This document shows, piece after piece, positions 50,983-60,892 of a stretch of 64,000 bases of DNA. A program made the position numbers and the translations under genes. Within the stretch, counting starts at the first letter, position 1. Each line of letters starts with the position of its first letter. Source of the DNA: CAWBXL01 sp963837365 (GTDB lineage: Bacteria; Acidobacteriota; Terriglobia; Terriglobales; Acidobacteriaceae); contig CAWIMW010000012.1 in NCBI GenBank assembly GCA_963837365.1, positions 186,001 through 250,000 on the forward strand. The letters run 5' to 3'. Below the pieces are notes generated by a model. That model ran no database searches. It saw only the letters and a list, made by a program, of their open reading frames with translations, and was not told where the DNA came from.

Positions 50983-52209
50983 TTAAGCGCGTGCCAAACG
51001 TCGTCCGGGCGGTTTGGGTTCGCCCTTCAATTCCCTTCCGGCTGGACCGAAATGCTTTTGCAGCACCAAAGCCACGGCGCCGCGTAGACGTGCCATTCTG
51101 GGTTCGGCAACCGCAGGCCTTATATGCGGAGCTTTCCCTACGAGCACGGCCGGGGCGACCTCGGCTTCAATCACGGGCCCCATGCGGTTCCACAGGCGGG
51201 TGAATTCAGCAGCTACCACGATTTCCTCGGGCGCCAATCCGGCAACGATTATTTTCAGACCGCGGCCAATCGCATGCGCCATTTTGTCGAGCGCCTTGAG
51301 GGCAAGTGCATCACCGGACTCACCAAGTGAAAGCAGTTCCTGAAACGTGAATCCCTCGGCTGAGGACCCGGATTCGTAGTAATAACGGAGCGCGGCGCGA
51401 TTCGACGCGTACACCTCCCAGCATCCGCGCCGACCGCATGCACACAATGGACCATCTGCGTTTAGAGATACGTGTCCGAACTCACCTGCCATACCGTTGG
51501 CGCCGCGTACCAACTGGCCATTTGCGAAGACTCCCGTACCAACCCCTTCCGCGACAGTCAGTACCACCAAGTCGGGTACTTTTTCACCTGCGTGACCAAA
51601 CCAGACTTCCGCTAAAACGCAGGCGTTGGCTGCGTTCTCAATTTCGACACGAATGCCTGTGGCCTCTTCAATCGGACCTTTGAGATCGCATTCCGCCAAC
51701 TTAAGGTTCGGTGCGAAAATGATGCGCTGCGTGGACAAATCAAAGCGCCCAGATAAGCTGATACCGATTCCTTCAAAGTCCCGATCAGCATGCATGTTCA
51801 TCTGGTGGCGGATTCGGGTAATCAGGTTTTTTACGGTGGCGCGCGGATCCCCTGGAGTTGGCATTGCTTCCTGGGAAAGGAATCTCCCGTTGACGTCTGC
51901 CACGGCGACCGTGGTCTGCACCGGCCGGAGGTCGGCAACTACGATTGCACGCTGCTCATTGAGTCGCAGAAAGGTAGGACGCCTTCCGCGTGGCAGTCGG
52001 CCCGTAGGGCCGTAAACCACCCAATTTTCGCGAATGAGCTGTTCCGTAATTAAAGAAACCGTACTGCGCTGCAACCCCGACACTCGCGCCAGATCCGCGC
52101 GCGAGATGGGCTGGCGACGGCGGATCAGATTAAGAACGACGCCACGGTTGATATCTCGAGCGGTTTCGCTGGAAGCAACTTGCGTGTTCGTAAAATCCAG
52201 TCTGCGCAT
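50983..52209 (-). CDS. ROK family transcriptional regulator (XylR/NagC-like)
   Basis: A 408-residue ROK regulator. An N-terminal winged helix-turn-helix (about residues 18-80: RRRQPISRADLARVSGLQRSTVSLITEQLI) precedes the sugar-kinase-like ROK domain. That domain shows VVADLRPVQTTVAVADVNG, GIGISLSG, the GEFGH segment and the zinc motif CACGRRGCWE. It would bind a sugar or sugar acid and release DNA. Between the xylanase and alpha-glucuronidase genes and on the same strand, it is the obvious regulator of the glucuronoxylan locus, as XylR is in Firmicutes. The C-terminus is Lys/Arg/Pro-rich. Confidence 0.93.
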   Translation of the reverse strand: MRRLDFTNTQVASSETARDINRGVVLNLIRRRQPISRADLARVSGLQRSTVSLITEQLIRENWVVYGPTGRLPRGRRPTFLRLNEQRAIVVADLRPVQTTVAVADVNGRFLSQEAMPTPGDPRATVKNLITRIRHQMNMHADRDFEGIGISLSGRFDLSTQRIIFAPNLKLAECDLKGPIEEATGIRVEIENAANACVLAEVWFGHAGEKVPDLVVLTVAEGVGTGVFANGQLVRGANGMAGEFGHVSLNADGPLCACGRRGCWEVYASNRAALRYYYESGSSAEGFTFQELLSLGESGDALALKALDKMAHAIGRGLKIIVAGLAPEEIVVAAEFTRLWNRMGPVIEAEVAPAVLVGKAPHIRPAVAEPRMARLRGAVALVLQKHFGPAGRELKGEPKPPGRRLARA

Positions 52210-52285
52210 TGAGTTTGCCCGGCAAAACTACATACAAGGAATGCATCGCACTCACTTGGCTTTCGGAGCTACTTAACAATCAAGC

Positions 52286-52315
52286 TGTCGGCGAAAACAG
52301 CATATGTTTGCGACA
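52286..52315. promoter_or_regulatory. Imperfect dyad, possible operator upstream of the ROK gene
   Basis: TGTCG...GAAAAC and GTTTGCGACA are imperfectly symmetric around CATAT, about 80 bases before the ROK start. Spacing is uneven in the two halves, so this is only a candidate autoregulatory site. Confidence 0.3.
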
Positions 52316-52380
52316 TGAACTATATGAATCATTAGGAAGCATTGTCAAGGTTAGACAAAATGCATTCCAACCATCGCTTG

Positions 52381-54900
52381 TTAATCAGGGTCGACCTCCA
52401 CATAATCCAACGGTGCCGGTTCCTTTCCATCGGGAATTCCCTCAATTCGGATTTCATCTCCCGGACGCAATGCCAGACCCTTGACCCTCCGGCGCGTCGA
52501 TGAATCCCCGCCCATCTTCGTGGCAGGAAGATGGGCATCGGCCAGCCATTCGTCCACCAGTTGATCCCCCAGATAAACGCGGAACTTTGATAGGCCGTTG
52601 TTCTGATCAAAGTACTGAACATTCAGCGTGTACCACCCACCAGCCCGATCAAACTTGAAAGTGGCCGTGCAGCCCTTCGCCTCGGGGCACTGAATGCCTT
52701 TGCCACCTGAAGCATTCTCCCAGGGAATTACGTCCTCAGGTTGATATCCGCTGAGCTGCATCGCTTCTGCCTCAATACGGTTGGGGAAATGGCCCGCCCT
52801 TCCCTGCTTGTCTGCGATGCCGGACTCCTTGAGGAACCAGTTGCAAATGGCATCCCGCCAAACCATGGCGTGTCCGGCCTGGTATTCGAGTTTGTTCAAG
52901 ATTTCCTGGTATCGCGCATCATCAATGTGACCACTGAGAGATTTCCACTCCTTCACAAATCCTGCTACTGCTTGCGCACCTTCGTAGTGGGAATCGTAGA
53001 TGTACTGAATTACCGTCTTGCCGGAATGCAGCCGATACGTATATGGCACATGATGGAAAAACAAAAGCAGATCGTCCGGTGTCGTCTGGACTGACTCGTA
53101 GATTTTGGCTATAGCATCGGGATACTGTCCGGCATAACCGGTTCCGGTCGCGAGCGAGCGATCCATTCCGATGCCTTCGTGATCTGCGCGGTGCCATTGC
53201 CCCCAGCCGTTGTTTTCCGACGATTCAATTCCTGGTCCGTAGTGGCTGCCAAGAATGTCAGTCAGCGTCTGCACTCCCAAAGGTCCGGTGTAGTTTTCGT
53301 ACACGTGCCAGGAAGCCATTTGTATGCCTGCAATTGTGGTCAGTACTTTGGGGGCATTTCCGAATGTCAGACGGGTCCACTCCTCAGCAATCGAAGTGAC
53401 ACTCTGATTCGGATTCCAGGCCAGCCGTGCATAGCCGTAAAGATTCGCCATGGCCATAGGATTTCCAAGCCAGCTTTCATCCGTGCCTACGTTGACTACT
53501 GCGACGTAACCGCCGAGCGGACGGTGGAAAGTTCTGCCGGCGAGAATGTCCTTGACCGGCGTGCTGGCGCCTTCGGCGTGCAGATCGAAATCAAGCACTT
53601 CTTTCCACATCGGGGGGAGAAAAACCACATGGTGCTGTTGGCCCGTGTACTCCTGCGTCACCTGCAATTCAATGGCTTCGCTGGTCTGTTTCAGTCCGGC
53701 AAACAGAGGCGACACCGGCTCGCGTGCCTGAAAATCTATGGGGCCATGTTTGATCTGAATGATGACGTTGTCGTCAAACTTTCCGTCGAGAGGATGAAAG
53801 ATGTCATAGGCAGCGCGAGCGCGGTCGTTCTTGGGATTGTTCCAATCGAGATGGTGGTTGTAAACGAAAGCGCGGTAGAAGAGGACGCCACCATGAGGTT
53901 TCAGTGCGCGTGCGATTACATTGGCGGCATCGGCCGGTGTGCGTCCGTAGCTTGAGGGACCAGGCTGCCCTTCGGAATCCGCCTTCACTACAAAACCGGC
54001 GAAGTCAGGAATTTGCGCGTAGATTTCGTCAACCTTTTTCTTCCACCAGTCGGCAACTTGTGGATCAAGTGGGTCAAATGTTTCCAAGCCACCCACGAGT
54101 TTCGGACTGTTGACCCCCACGGAGACGGACAGTTTGACGCCCCACGGCCGGAAGACAGCGGCAATCCGCACGAGTTGCGGCAGGAAATCCGGATCAAGCA
54201 CGCGGGGATTAGCATTCACATTGTTAACCGCGCAACCATTGATACCAACTGATGCCAGCAGCCGGGCGTACTCGCCCGCCCGTGTCAAGTCCGCTTGCAC
54301 ATTATCATCGGCGAAAAATATGGACGGGCCCCCATAGCCGCGTTCGATGGTACCGTTCAGGTTGTCCCATTGGTCCACCCAGCGAATCGGCGCGGAGGGT
54401 TGTTGAATTTCATCGAGTGTGGAGATACTCTCGTTGCGGGCGATCTTACTTAGAAATGCGAAAACTCCATAAAGCACGCCGCGGTCATTCGCAGCGGTGA
54501 TGATCAGAACGTCATGTCCGCGCAACTTGGCGGTGGTGAGCCAGAAGCCGTCGTCGATCACCCGGCTCGATGAATGCAGGCTGGGAAGCGCGGCATGAAT
54601 ACTGTCGAGAGTCCCCAGTATGATGGCATTTTCCCGTGGCAGATCTTTCCCCTCTCGCAGCGTTCGTTCCAGCATCCCGCGGACGCCGCGGACCAATTCT
54701 TGTTGTGAAGTACGAATGATCTCGGAATCCCCCAAGGCAACTGCGCTGGCCGGCAATGATGCATACTTGGCGCGCGCAGCGTGATCCAGGGGAGCGTAAC
54801 GCAACCACGCCGCACGTCCGGTTTCGGCTTGTAGCCGCTGGCATGTAATAGTCAGGCAAAGCAAGATTCCGGCGAGTAAAACTCCAAAACGATAATTCAT
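52381..54900 (-). CDS. aguA: Secreted GH67 alpha-glucuronidase
   Basis: An 839-residue family 67 enzyme, slightly longer than usual, with a signal peptide (about residues 1-25). The core is recognisable from DRGVLYGVFAFL, IRWVDQWDNLNGTIERGYGG, the acid-containing VVKADSEGQPGPSSYGRT, and KFDDNVIIQIKHGPIDFQ, plus the C-terminal VQTTPDDLLLFFHHVPY and GHAMVWRDAICNWF. It removes 4-O-methyl-glucuronic acid from the ends of xylo-oligosaccharides, directly upstream in function of the uronate pathway encoded around it. The last 100 residues form a beta domain with WYTLNVQYFDQ. It starts about 65 bases from the divergent mannonate dehydratase gene, so both may share control. Confidence 0.95.
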   Translation of the reverse strand: MNYRFGVLLAGILLCLTITCQRLQAETGRAAWLRYAPLDHAARAKYASLPASAVALGDSEIIRTSQQELVRGVRGMLERTLREGKDLPRENAIILGTLDSIHAALPSLHSSSRVIDDGFWLTTAKLRGHDVLIITAANDRGVLYGVFAFLSKIARNESISTLDEIQQPSAPIRWVDQWDNLNGTIERGYGGPSIFFADDNVQADLTRAGEYARLLASVGINGCAVNNVNANPRVLDPDFLPQLVRIAAVFRPWGVKLSVSVGVNSPKLVGGLETFDPLDPQVADWWKKKVDEIYAQIPDFAGFVVKADSEGQPGPSSYGRTPADAANVIARALKPHGGVLFYRAFVYNHHLDWNNPKNDRARAAYDIFHPLDGKFDDNVIIQIKHGPIDFQAREPVSPLFAGLKQTSEAIELQVTQEYTGQQHHVVFLPPMWKEVLDFDLHAEGASTPVKDILAGRTFHRPLGGYVAVVNVGTDESWLGNPMAMANLYGYARLAWNPNQSVTSIAEEWTRLTFGNAPKVLTTIAGIQMASWHVYENYTGPLGVQTLTDILGSHYGPGIESSENNGWGQWHRADHEGIGMDRSLATGTGYAGQYPDAIAKIYESVQTTPDDLLLFFHHVPYTYRLHSGKTVIQYIYDSHYEGAQAVAGFVKEWKSLSGHIDDARYQEILNKLEYQAGHAMVWRDAICNWFLKESGIADKQGRAGHFPNRIEAEAMQLSGYQPEDVIPWENASGGKGIQCPEAKGCTATFKFDRAGGWYTLNVQYFDQNNGLSKFRVYLGDQLVDEWLADAHLPATKMGGDSSTRRRVKGLALRPGDEIRIEGIPDGKEPAPLDYVEVDPD

Positions 54901-54966
54901 AAATTCACCTCAAACCTGAGTGTGAGATATTAAGTGAGACGTCACGCTGGTCAAAGGAACTGCACC

Positions 54967-56175
54967 ATGAAAATTGTGGACGCGAAAGTAATTGTCTGCT
55001 GCCCCGGTCGAAATTTTGTGACCCTGAAGCTGATTGGTGAAGACGGAATTTATGGGCTGGGCGATGCCACCCTGAACGGACGGGAACTCGCCGTCGCCAG
55101 TTACCTGGCCGACCATGTCCTTCCGCTGTTGATTGGGCGCGATGCGCGGCGCATCGAAGACATTTGGCAGTACCTCTATAAAGGCGCATATTGGCGGCGC
55201 GGACCGGTAACCATGTCAGCAATTGCCGCCGTGGACACGGCACTTTGGGACCTGAAGGCGAAAAGCCTGAATACTCCGCTCTATCAATTGCTAGGGGGCG
55301 CATCGCGTGACAACGTCCTGGTGTATGGCCACGCCAGCGGGGCTGATATTGAAGACACGGTAAAAGCTGTCGCGCATTACGTCGCGCTTGGTTACAAAGC
55401 AATCCGCGCGCAATCCGGAATTCCGGGCCTCGCCAGCACGTACGGCGTGGGCAAAGGTTCTCTGTTCTATGAACCTGCGGAGAAAAATGCTCCGCCGGAA
55501 AATCTGTGGTCAACCGAAAAATATATGAACTTTGTGCCGCAGCTATTTCTGCGGCTAAGGAAGGAATTTGGACCGGAGTTGCATTTGCTCCATGATGCGC
55601 ATCATCGCTTGACTCCAATCGAGGCCGCGCGCGTAGGCAAAGAGCTTGAACCATATCATTTATTCTGGTTTGAAGATCCTACACCTGCCGAGTTGCAGGA
55701 AGGCTTCCGCCTGATCCGGCGTCACACCACTACTCCACTTGCTGTCGGCGAAGTTTTCAACGTCATCTACGATTGCCAGCAACTGATTCAGGAACAATTG
55801 ATTGACTACATTCGAACCACGGTTGTCCATGCCGGGGGGATTACACACCTGAGAAGGATTGCCAACCTCGCAGAACTCTACCAAGTGCGCACCGGTTCGC
55901 ATGGCGCGACGGACCTCAGCCCGGTATGCATGGCTGCGGCATTGCATTTTGACTTAAGTGTCCACAATTTTGGCATCCAGGAGTACATGCAGCACACCGA
56001 TGAAACCAACAAAGTATTCCCCCACTCGTACTCATTTGAAAATGGGTTCATGCATCCGGGGGATGCGCCTGGGCTTGGTGTGAACATCGATGAAGCTCTG
56101 GCGGCAAAATATCCTTACCAGCGCGCTTATCTGCCGGTAAACCGCAAACTGGACGGAACGATGCACAGTTGGTGA
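54967..56175 (+). CDS. D-mannonate dehydratase-like enolase (RspA/ManD)
   Basis: A 402-residue mandelate racemase/enolase superfamily protein. It shows the capping domain (DGIYGLGDATLNGRE), the metal ligands in HDAHHRL, LFWFEDPTP and VGEVFN, the TVVHAGGITH region and the family C-terminus (FPHSYSFENGFMHPGDAPGLG). This is the ManD group, which dehydrates D-mannonate (some members D-gluconate or several acids) to 2-keto-3-deoxygluconate. It is not the UxuA type, so the step is served by an unrelated fold. The start at 54967 is backed by AAGGA 8-12 bases upstream. It faces the uronate isomerase gene, three bases apart, in convergent orientation. Confidence 0.93.
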   Translation: MKIVDAKVIVCCPGRNFVTLKLIGEDGIYGLGDATLNGRELAVASYLADHVLPLLIGRDARRIEDIWQYLYKGAYWRRGPVTMSAIAAVDTALWDLKAKSLNTPLYQLLGGASRDNVLVYGHASGADIEDTVKAVAHYVALGYKAIRAQSGIPGLASTYGVGKGSLFYEPAEKNAPPENLWSTEKYMNFVPQLFLRLRKEFGPELHLLHDAHHRLTPIEAARVGKELEPYHLFWFEDPTPAELQEGFRLIRRHTTTPLAVGEVFNVIYDCQQLIQEQLIDYIRTTVVHAGGITHLRRIANLAELYQVRTGSHGATDLSPVCMAAALHFDLSVHNFGIQEYMQHTDETNKVFPHSYSFENGFMHPGDAPGLGVNIDEALAAKYPYQRAYLPVNRKLDGTMHSW

Positions 56176-56178
56176 GCG

Positions 56179-57627
56179 CTAGACGCTGGCTACAGGTTCC
56201 ACACTACTTCTTTCTGAAGCGGGCGCTAGCTCAAGCCCCAGATACTGCTTGGCGTTTTCGAAGCAGATGTTTCGTATCATGCCTCCGATGAGCTGCTCGT
56301 CGTCGGGGAGTTCGCCTCGTTCCATCTCATTTCCAAGTAAATTGCACAACACTCGCCGAAAATATTCGTGACGGGGATATGACATAAACGAACGGGAATC
56401 TGTAAGCATTCCCACAAAGCGCGAAAGTAACCCGGTGTTGGAGAGTGCATTCAATTGCATCTCGATACCTTCTTTTTGATCGAGAAACCACCAGCCGCTT
56501 CCGAATTGAATCTTTCCTGCCGTTTCTCCGTCCTGAAAATTCCCGATGGTGGTGGCCATCATGTAGTTGTCAGCCGGGTTCAGGTTGTAGATCACGACCT
56601 TGGGTAGCGCATTCTCCTGATCCAGTTTGTCCAGGTAGGTGCAAAGATTCGCTGCTTGTGGCCAGTCACCGATGCTGTCAAAACCGACATTCGGCCCGAG
56701 CTGAAGCGTGCGCCGGGTGTTCGCACTACGCAACGCACCAAGATGCAATTGTTTCGTCCACCCTTTTTCGGCATCTAACCGGCCGAAAAATAGCATCATG
56801 AAACTTGCGAATTGTTCCTGCTCTTCCCCGGACGGCGTCGTACCCCCACGTACTTTGGCGAAGATTGCCGCGGCTTGGCGCTCGCTGCATGGAGCCGCAT
56901 AGCAATACGTAAGACCGTGGTCTGAGATTCTGCCGCCCATCGCATGAAAATAGTCATGCCGTTTCTTCAGTGCATCGAGCAGGTTCGGGAAGGCAACGAT
57001 ACTGAGTTTGCTGGCAGCTTCCAACTGTGCGGTCCATGCGTTGAATGCGACCGGGTCTTGCGTGGCCAGCGCTTTGTCAGGGCGGAATGTAGGATAAACG
57101 CGAAAATCATTTTGCGAAGCATTAACCTTGCGATGTGCGCCAAGGTCCTCACAGGGATCGTCGCTGGTGCAAACTACCCGGACTTGAAACTTCCTGAGAA
57201 TTCCCTGGGCGCTCAATTCACTGCTCCGCAGCATTGAATTTGCACAGTCCCACACCGATTTTGCGTTGTCCCCATTCAACCGCTCATTGATTCCGAAATA
57301 CCGTTTCAATTCAAGATGAGTCCAGTGATAGAGCGGATTGCGCAAGCAAAACGGAACGGTGTGGGCCCAGGCCAGGAATTTTTCCTGCGGTGATGCGTCT
57401 CCAGTACAACAACGCTCTGGAATGCCATTGGCGCGCATGGCGCGCCATTTGTAATGGTCCCCTTCGAGCCAAATTTCAAACAGATCGCGGAAACGGCGGT
57501 CCCCGGCTATCTCCGTTGCTGGAAGGTGGGAGTGGTAATCGAGAATCGGCTGGTTTGCCGCGTAGCCGTGGTAAAGACGTCGCGCGGATTCACTCTGGAG
57601 CAGGAAATCATCGTGGATGAAATTCAT
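56179..57627 (-). CDS. uxaC: Uronate isomerase
   Basis: A 482-residue amidohydrolase-like enzyme that converts D-glucuronate to D-fructuronate, or D-galacturonate to D-tagaturonate. Conserved pieces: DYHSHLPATEIA with metal-binding His, FEIWLEGDHYKWRAMRANG, VVCTSDDPCEDLGAH, FFGRLDAEKGWTKQLHLGALR, and MLTDSRSF near the end with the metal Asp. I took the ATG at 57627 over a TTG ten codons before it. It would be the first step in using the glucuronate freed by the alpha-glucuronidase. Convergent with the mannonate dehydratase gene. It seems to be transcribed alone; 220 non-coding AT-rich bases lie upstream. Confidence 0.95.
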   Translation of the reverse strand: MNFIHDDFLLQSESARRLYHGYAANQPILDYHSHLPATEIAGDRRFRDLFEIWLEGDHYKWRAMRANGIPERCCTGDASPQEKFLAWAHTVPFCLRNPLYHWTHLELKRYFGINERLNGDNAKSVWDCANSMLRSSELSAQGILRKFQVRVVCTSDDPCEDLGAHRKVNASQNDFRVYPTFRPDKALATQDPVAFNAWTAQLEAASKLSIVAFPNLLDALKKRHDYFHAMGGRISDHGLTYCYAAPCSERQAAAIFAKVRGGTTPSGEEQEQFASFMMLFFGRLDAEKGWTKQLHLGALRSANTRRTLQLGPNVGFDSIGDWPQAANLCTYLDKLDQENALPKVVIYNLNPADNYMMATTIGNFQDGETAGKIQFGSGWWFLDQKEGIEMQLNALSNTGLLSRFVGMLTDSRSFMSYPRHEYFRRVLCNLLGNEMERGELPDDEQLIGGMIRNICFENAKQYLGLELAPASERSSVEPVASV

Positions 57628-57846
57628 CACAATTTTCTCGAGGGCGCTACTCAACACATTCTGCGCTCAGAACGTTGGCTCATAGATAGAAATCGACTCG
57701 ATTTAGAGGCAAAGTTATTTTGACAGATACCGCGTTAGAGAAACAATACGCGTATTGAAGTTTACAAACCCTTACAAATAGAGGCCCGGGGCTATTTATT
57801 TATTTGTTCAAGCATCAAACTAAATATCACTTTCAGGCCCGTCGAG

Positions 57847-59229
57847 TCAATCTACATGCATTACTTCCTTGTCTGCAACGCTTAACGCTTCGTCAAATAC
57901 GGCCACTGCCGTATCAATTTCCTCTTTGTTAATGATGAGCGGCGGAGCGATGACAAAATGACTCAGCCACGACTGAAGGTAAACCCCGTTCCCCATCATC
58001 CGGGCTGCAACACGATCCACAAGCAGCGGCTTGCCCGTGACTTTATCAACCCCCGTGTTGCAAGGTTCTTTCGTCTTCTGGTTCTTCACCAGTTCGACCG
58101 CCCAGAACATACCGATGCCACGGACTTCGCCGATTGAAGGATGCTTCGGTTGCAACTCATGCAGTTTCTGTCCAAGATAAGCTCCCATTTCCTGCGCCCG
58201 CGAAACGAGATTTAGACGTTTCATCTCTTGGATCGAAGCGATTGCCGGAGCCAGAGTCAGAGGATGGGCTTCATAGGTGTGACCATGGGAGAAAAAGTGG
58301 TCTTCAAAATATGAAGCAACTTTCGCACTGGTTGCGCACAGTCCCAATGGAATCGCGGCATTGGTGATTCCTTTCGCCGTGGTGAGTATGTCGGGAATAA
58401 CCTTCCAGTGGTCCATGGCAAACCACTGTCCCGTGCGGCACCATCCGGACATCACTTCATCGGCAATCAGCAAAACTTGATTGGCATCGCAGATTTGCCG
58501 CAGACGTGGCATGTATTCCTTCGGGGGAATGAGCACGCCATTGGTTCCGACGACCGGCTCAACAATCACGGCGGCAACGTCGCTTTCATTCTTAATCATA
58601 TGCTCGATGTACTCCGCACAGGCAATTCCGCAACCGGGATAGGTATGCAGCATCGGGCATTTGTAGCAGTTCACTTCCGGAGCAAAAATCACGCCAGGAA
58701 TTTTCCCCGCGGGCTCCATGGCCCAGCGCCGCGGATCGCCGGTGGCGGCAATCGCTCCCATGGTTGATCCGTGATAAGAACGATAACGCGAGATTATTTT
58801 CGTTTTTCCCGTAACCATGCGAGCGATTTTGAAGGCTGCCTCATTCGCTTCGGTACCGGACGTGGTGAAGAAATATTTCTCCAATCCCTTAGGCAGAACC
58901 TCGATCAACAACTTGGTCAGAGCCGCCCTCACTTCTGTTGCATATCCCGGGCCGATAAATGCCAACTTCTCTGCCTGGTCCTGAATTGCCTTCACTACGG
59001 CGGCATTCTTGTGCCCCAGGGTCACACACATGAGTTGGGCGGAGAAATCCAGATATTTCTTGCCCTCGCCATCCATGAAGTAACATCCTTCGGCATCAGC
59101 GACATGGACCGGGTTCCAGCCTTTTTGAAAGCGCCAAGTGCCAAAGGTGTATTTGCTGGTAAGTTCGCGGACCTGTGATGTCGGGATGGCGGTACCAATC
59201 TTTGTGTCTCCCTTGGTTTCGACTGGCAT
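57847..59229 (-). CDS. Class III PLP aminotransferase (omega-amino acid:pyruvate type)
   Basis: A 460-residue fold-type I aminotransferase. It carries the N-terminal substrate motif (YLDFSAQLMCVTLGHKN), the cofactor phosphate loop TSGTEANEAA, the ring-stacking segment SYHGSTMGA, the aspartate in LLIADEVMSGWCRTG, and the Schiff-base Lys in TTAKGITNAAIPLG. It also has an unusual cysteine group (VNCYKCPMLHTYPGCGIACAEY) seen in a subgroup of this family. The start at 59229 follows family length. The divergent partner encodes methylmalonate-semialdehyde dehydrogenase, so a likely role is beta-alanine or another omega-amino acid degradation through malonate semialdehyde to acetyl-CoA. Amino donor not determinable here. 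Confidence 0.92.
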   Translation of the reverse strand: MPVETKGDTKIGTAIPTSQVRELTSKYTFGTWRFQKGWNPVHVADAEGCYFMDGEGKKYLDFSAQLMCVTLGHKNAAVVKAIQDQAEKLAFIGPGYATEVRAALTKLLIEVLPKGLEKYFFTTSGTEANEAAFKIARMVTGKTKIISRYRSYHGSTMGAIAATGDPRRWAMEPAGKIPGVIFAPEVNCYKCPMLHTYPGCGIACAEYIEHMIKNESDVAAVIVEPVVGTNGVLIPPKEYMPRLRQICDANQVLLIADEVMSGWCRTGQWFAMDHWKVIPDILTTAKGITNAAIPLGLCATSAKVASYFEDHFFSHGHTYEAHPLTLAPAIASIQEMKRLNLVSRAQEMGAYLGQKLHELQPKHPSIGEVRGIGMFWAVELVKNQKTKEPCNTGVDKVTGKPLLVDRVAARMMGNGVYLQSWLSHFVIAPPLIINKEEIDTAVAVFDEALSVADKEVMHVD

Positions 59230-59352
59230 GGTGATTTTCTGCCTTTCCGCTCCCCAGCATCTTAGCAAGGTTGCGCGGTGTTGTTACAATTTCGAGTTGC
59301 ACTCAACCTGCCGAGGGATTGGACAGCCTTATATCCCGCAGGAGGCGGATCC

Positions 59353-60873
59353 ATGACCCCAATCGCTCCCGATACTGTCGAGGCAAAGTCTCCCACTACC
59401 AAGGCGGATGTTGTACCCAATTACGTCAACGGGCAATGGTGCGCGGCCTCCACAAACGAATTTCAAGAAGTGCTCAATCCGGCGACACAACAGGTTTTGG
59501 CGCGGACACCATTGTCGAGTGCTGCCGATGTTGACGCAGCAGTGCAGGCCGCAGCTGCCGCTTGTCCGGAGTGGCGTCGAACGCCCGCCGAAGACCGCAT
59601 CCAGCCGCTGTTCAAACTGAAGCAGCTGATGGAAGACCACATTGACGATTTTGGCCGTTTCATCACCCAAGAAAACGGAAAGACTTTTGCAGAGGCCAAA
59701 GGGGAAATGCGCCGCGCCATTGAGAACGTAGAGGTTGCGTGCGGAATTCCCACCATGATGCAGGGCTACAACCTGGAAGATGTGGCCCGCGGCATTGACG
59801 AAATCATGATCCGCCAGCCGCTGGGAGTGGTGGCCGCGATTACACCTTTTAATTTTCCGGGGATGATTCCCTTCTGGTTTCTGCCTTACGCAATTGCCTG
59901 CGGGAACACTTTTATCTTGAAGCCATCCGAGCGCGTCCCCTTGACTATGAAGTTCGCCTTCGAACTTCTGGAGAGGACCGGTTTACCGAAAGGGGTAGTG
60001 AATCTGGTCAACGGCGGAAAGACCGTGGTGGATGCTCTGCTTGATCACCCCAAAATTCGCGCGATCAGCTTTGTCGGCTCTACTCCGATCGCAAGGTATG
60101 TATACTCGCGCGCGGCCGCCAACGGCAAGCGGGCACAGTGTCAGGGCGGAGCGAAGAACCATGTCATTGTTCTTCCCGATGCAGATATGACCATGGCAAC
60201 GCAAATTATCAGCGACAGCGCGTTTGGTTGCGCCGGGCAGCGCTGCCTGGCGGTCTCGGTTGCGGTAACGATTGGAGAAGCACAAAAAACATTCCGCGAC
60301 TCAATCGCCGACGCTGCAACGAAACTTCGTGTTGGCAATGGGTTGGAAGAAGGCATCCAGATGGGACCGGTCGTCACGCCGCAAAGCCGGACGCGGATTG
60401 AGTCTTTGATCGGCGTCGGTGAAAAAGAAGGTGCAAAGGTCTTAGTGGATGGCCGTAACCCAAACATCCAGAAATACGAATCCGGGAACTTCCTGAAGCC
60501 AACAATCCTGGATGGTCTTCCTGCAAACAGCCAATTGGCTGACACCGAGATCTTCGGGCCAGTCCTGAGCTTAGTTCACGCCAACGACATGGAGGACGCT
60601 CTGGCCTTCCTCGATCGTAGCGCATACGGAAACCAGGCATCGCTGTTCACTTCCAGCGGATCTGCGGCGCGGCGCTTCCGCTATGAAGCTCCGGCCGGCA
60701 ACATTGGCATCAACATTGGCGTGGCTGCGCCGATGGCCTACTTCCCTTTCAGCGGATGGAAAAATAGCTTTTTCGGAGATCTTCACGGCCAGGGACGGGA
60801 CGGAGTTGAGTTCTATACTGATAAGAAAGTTGTGGTGGAACGCTGGGCGCGGGAGCACTCGCGCAAGTTTTAG
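59353..60873 (+). CDS. mmsA: CoA-acylating (methyl)malonate-semialdehyde dehydrogenase
   Basis: A 506-residue aldehyde dehydrogenase superfamily enzyme. The MmsA/IolA branch is shown by PNYVNGQW at the start, FNFPGMIPFWFLPYAI, the cofactor region VGSTPIARYV, QGGAKNHVIVLPDAD in place of the usual catalytic Glu segment, and the catalytic cysteine in GCAGQRCLA. It oxidises malonate or methylmalonate semialdehyde to acetyl- or propionyl-CoA with release of CO2. The ATG at 59353 has GGAGG seven bases upstream; the longer frame before it has none. Divergent from the aminotransferase (123 bases apart), forming a two-step route. The myo-inositol role is less likely since other iol genes are not adjacent. 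Confidence 0.95.
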   Translation: MTPIAPDTVEAKSPTTKADVVPNYVNGQWCAASTNEFQEVLNPATQQVLARTPLSSAADVDAAVQAAAAACPEWRRTPAEDRIQPLFKLKQLMEDHIDDFGRFITQENGKTFAEAKGEMRRAIENVEVACGIPTMMQGYNLEDVARGIDEIMIRQPLGVVAAITPFNFPGMIPFWFLPYAIACGNTFILKPSERVPLTMKFAFELLERTGLPKGVVNLVNGGKTVVDALLDHPKIRAISFVGSTPIARYVYSRAAANGKRAQCQGGAKNHVIVLPDADMTMATQIISDSAFGCAGQRCLAVSVAVTIGEAQKTFRDSIADAATKLRVGNGLEEGIQMGPVVTPQSRTRIESLIGVGEKEGAKVLVDGRNPNIQKYESGNFLKPTILDGLPANSQLADTEIFGPVLSLVHANDMEDALAFLDRSAYGNQASLFTSSGSAARRFRYEAPAGNIGINIGVAAPMAYFPFSGWKNSFFGDLHGQGRDGVEFYTDKKVVVERWAREHSRKF

Positions 60874-60892
60874 ACGGCGATTGAGTTCCCGG

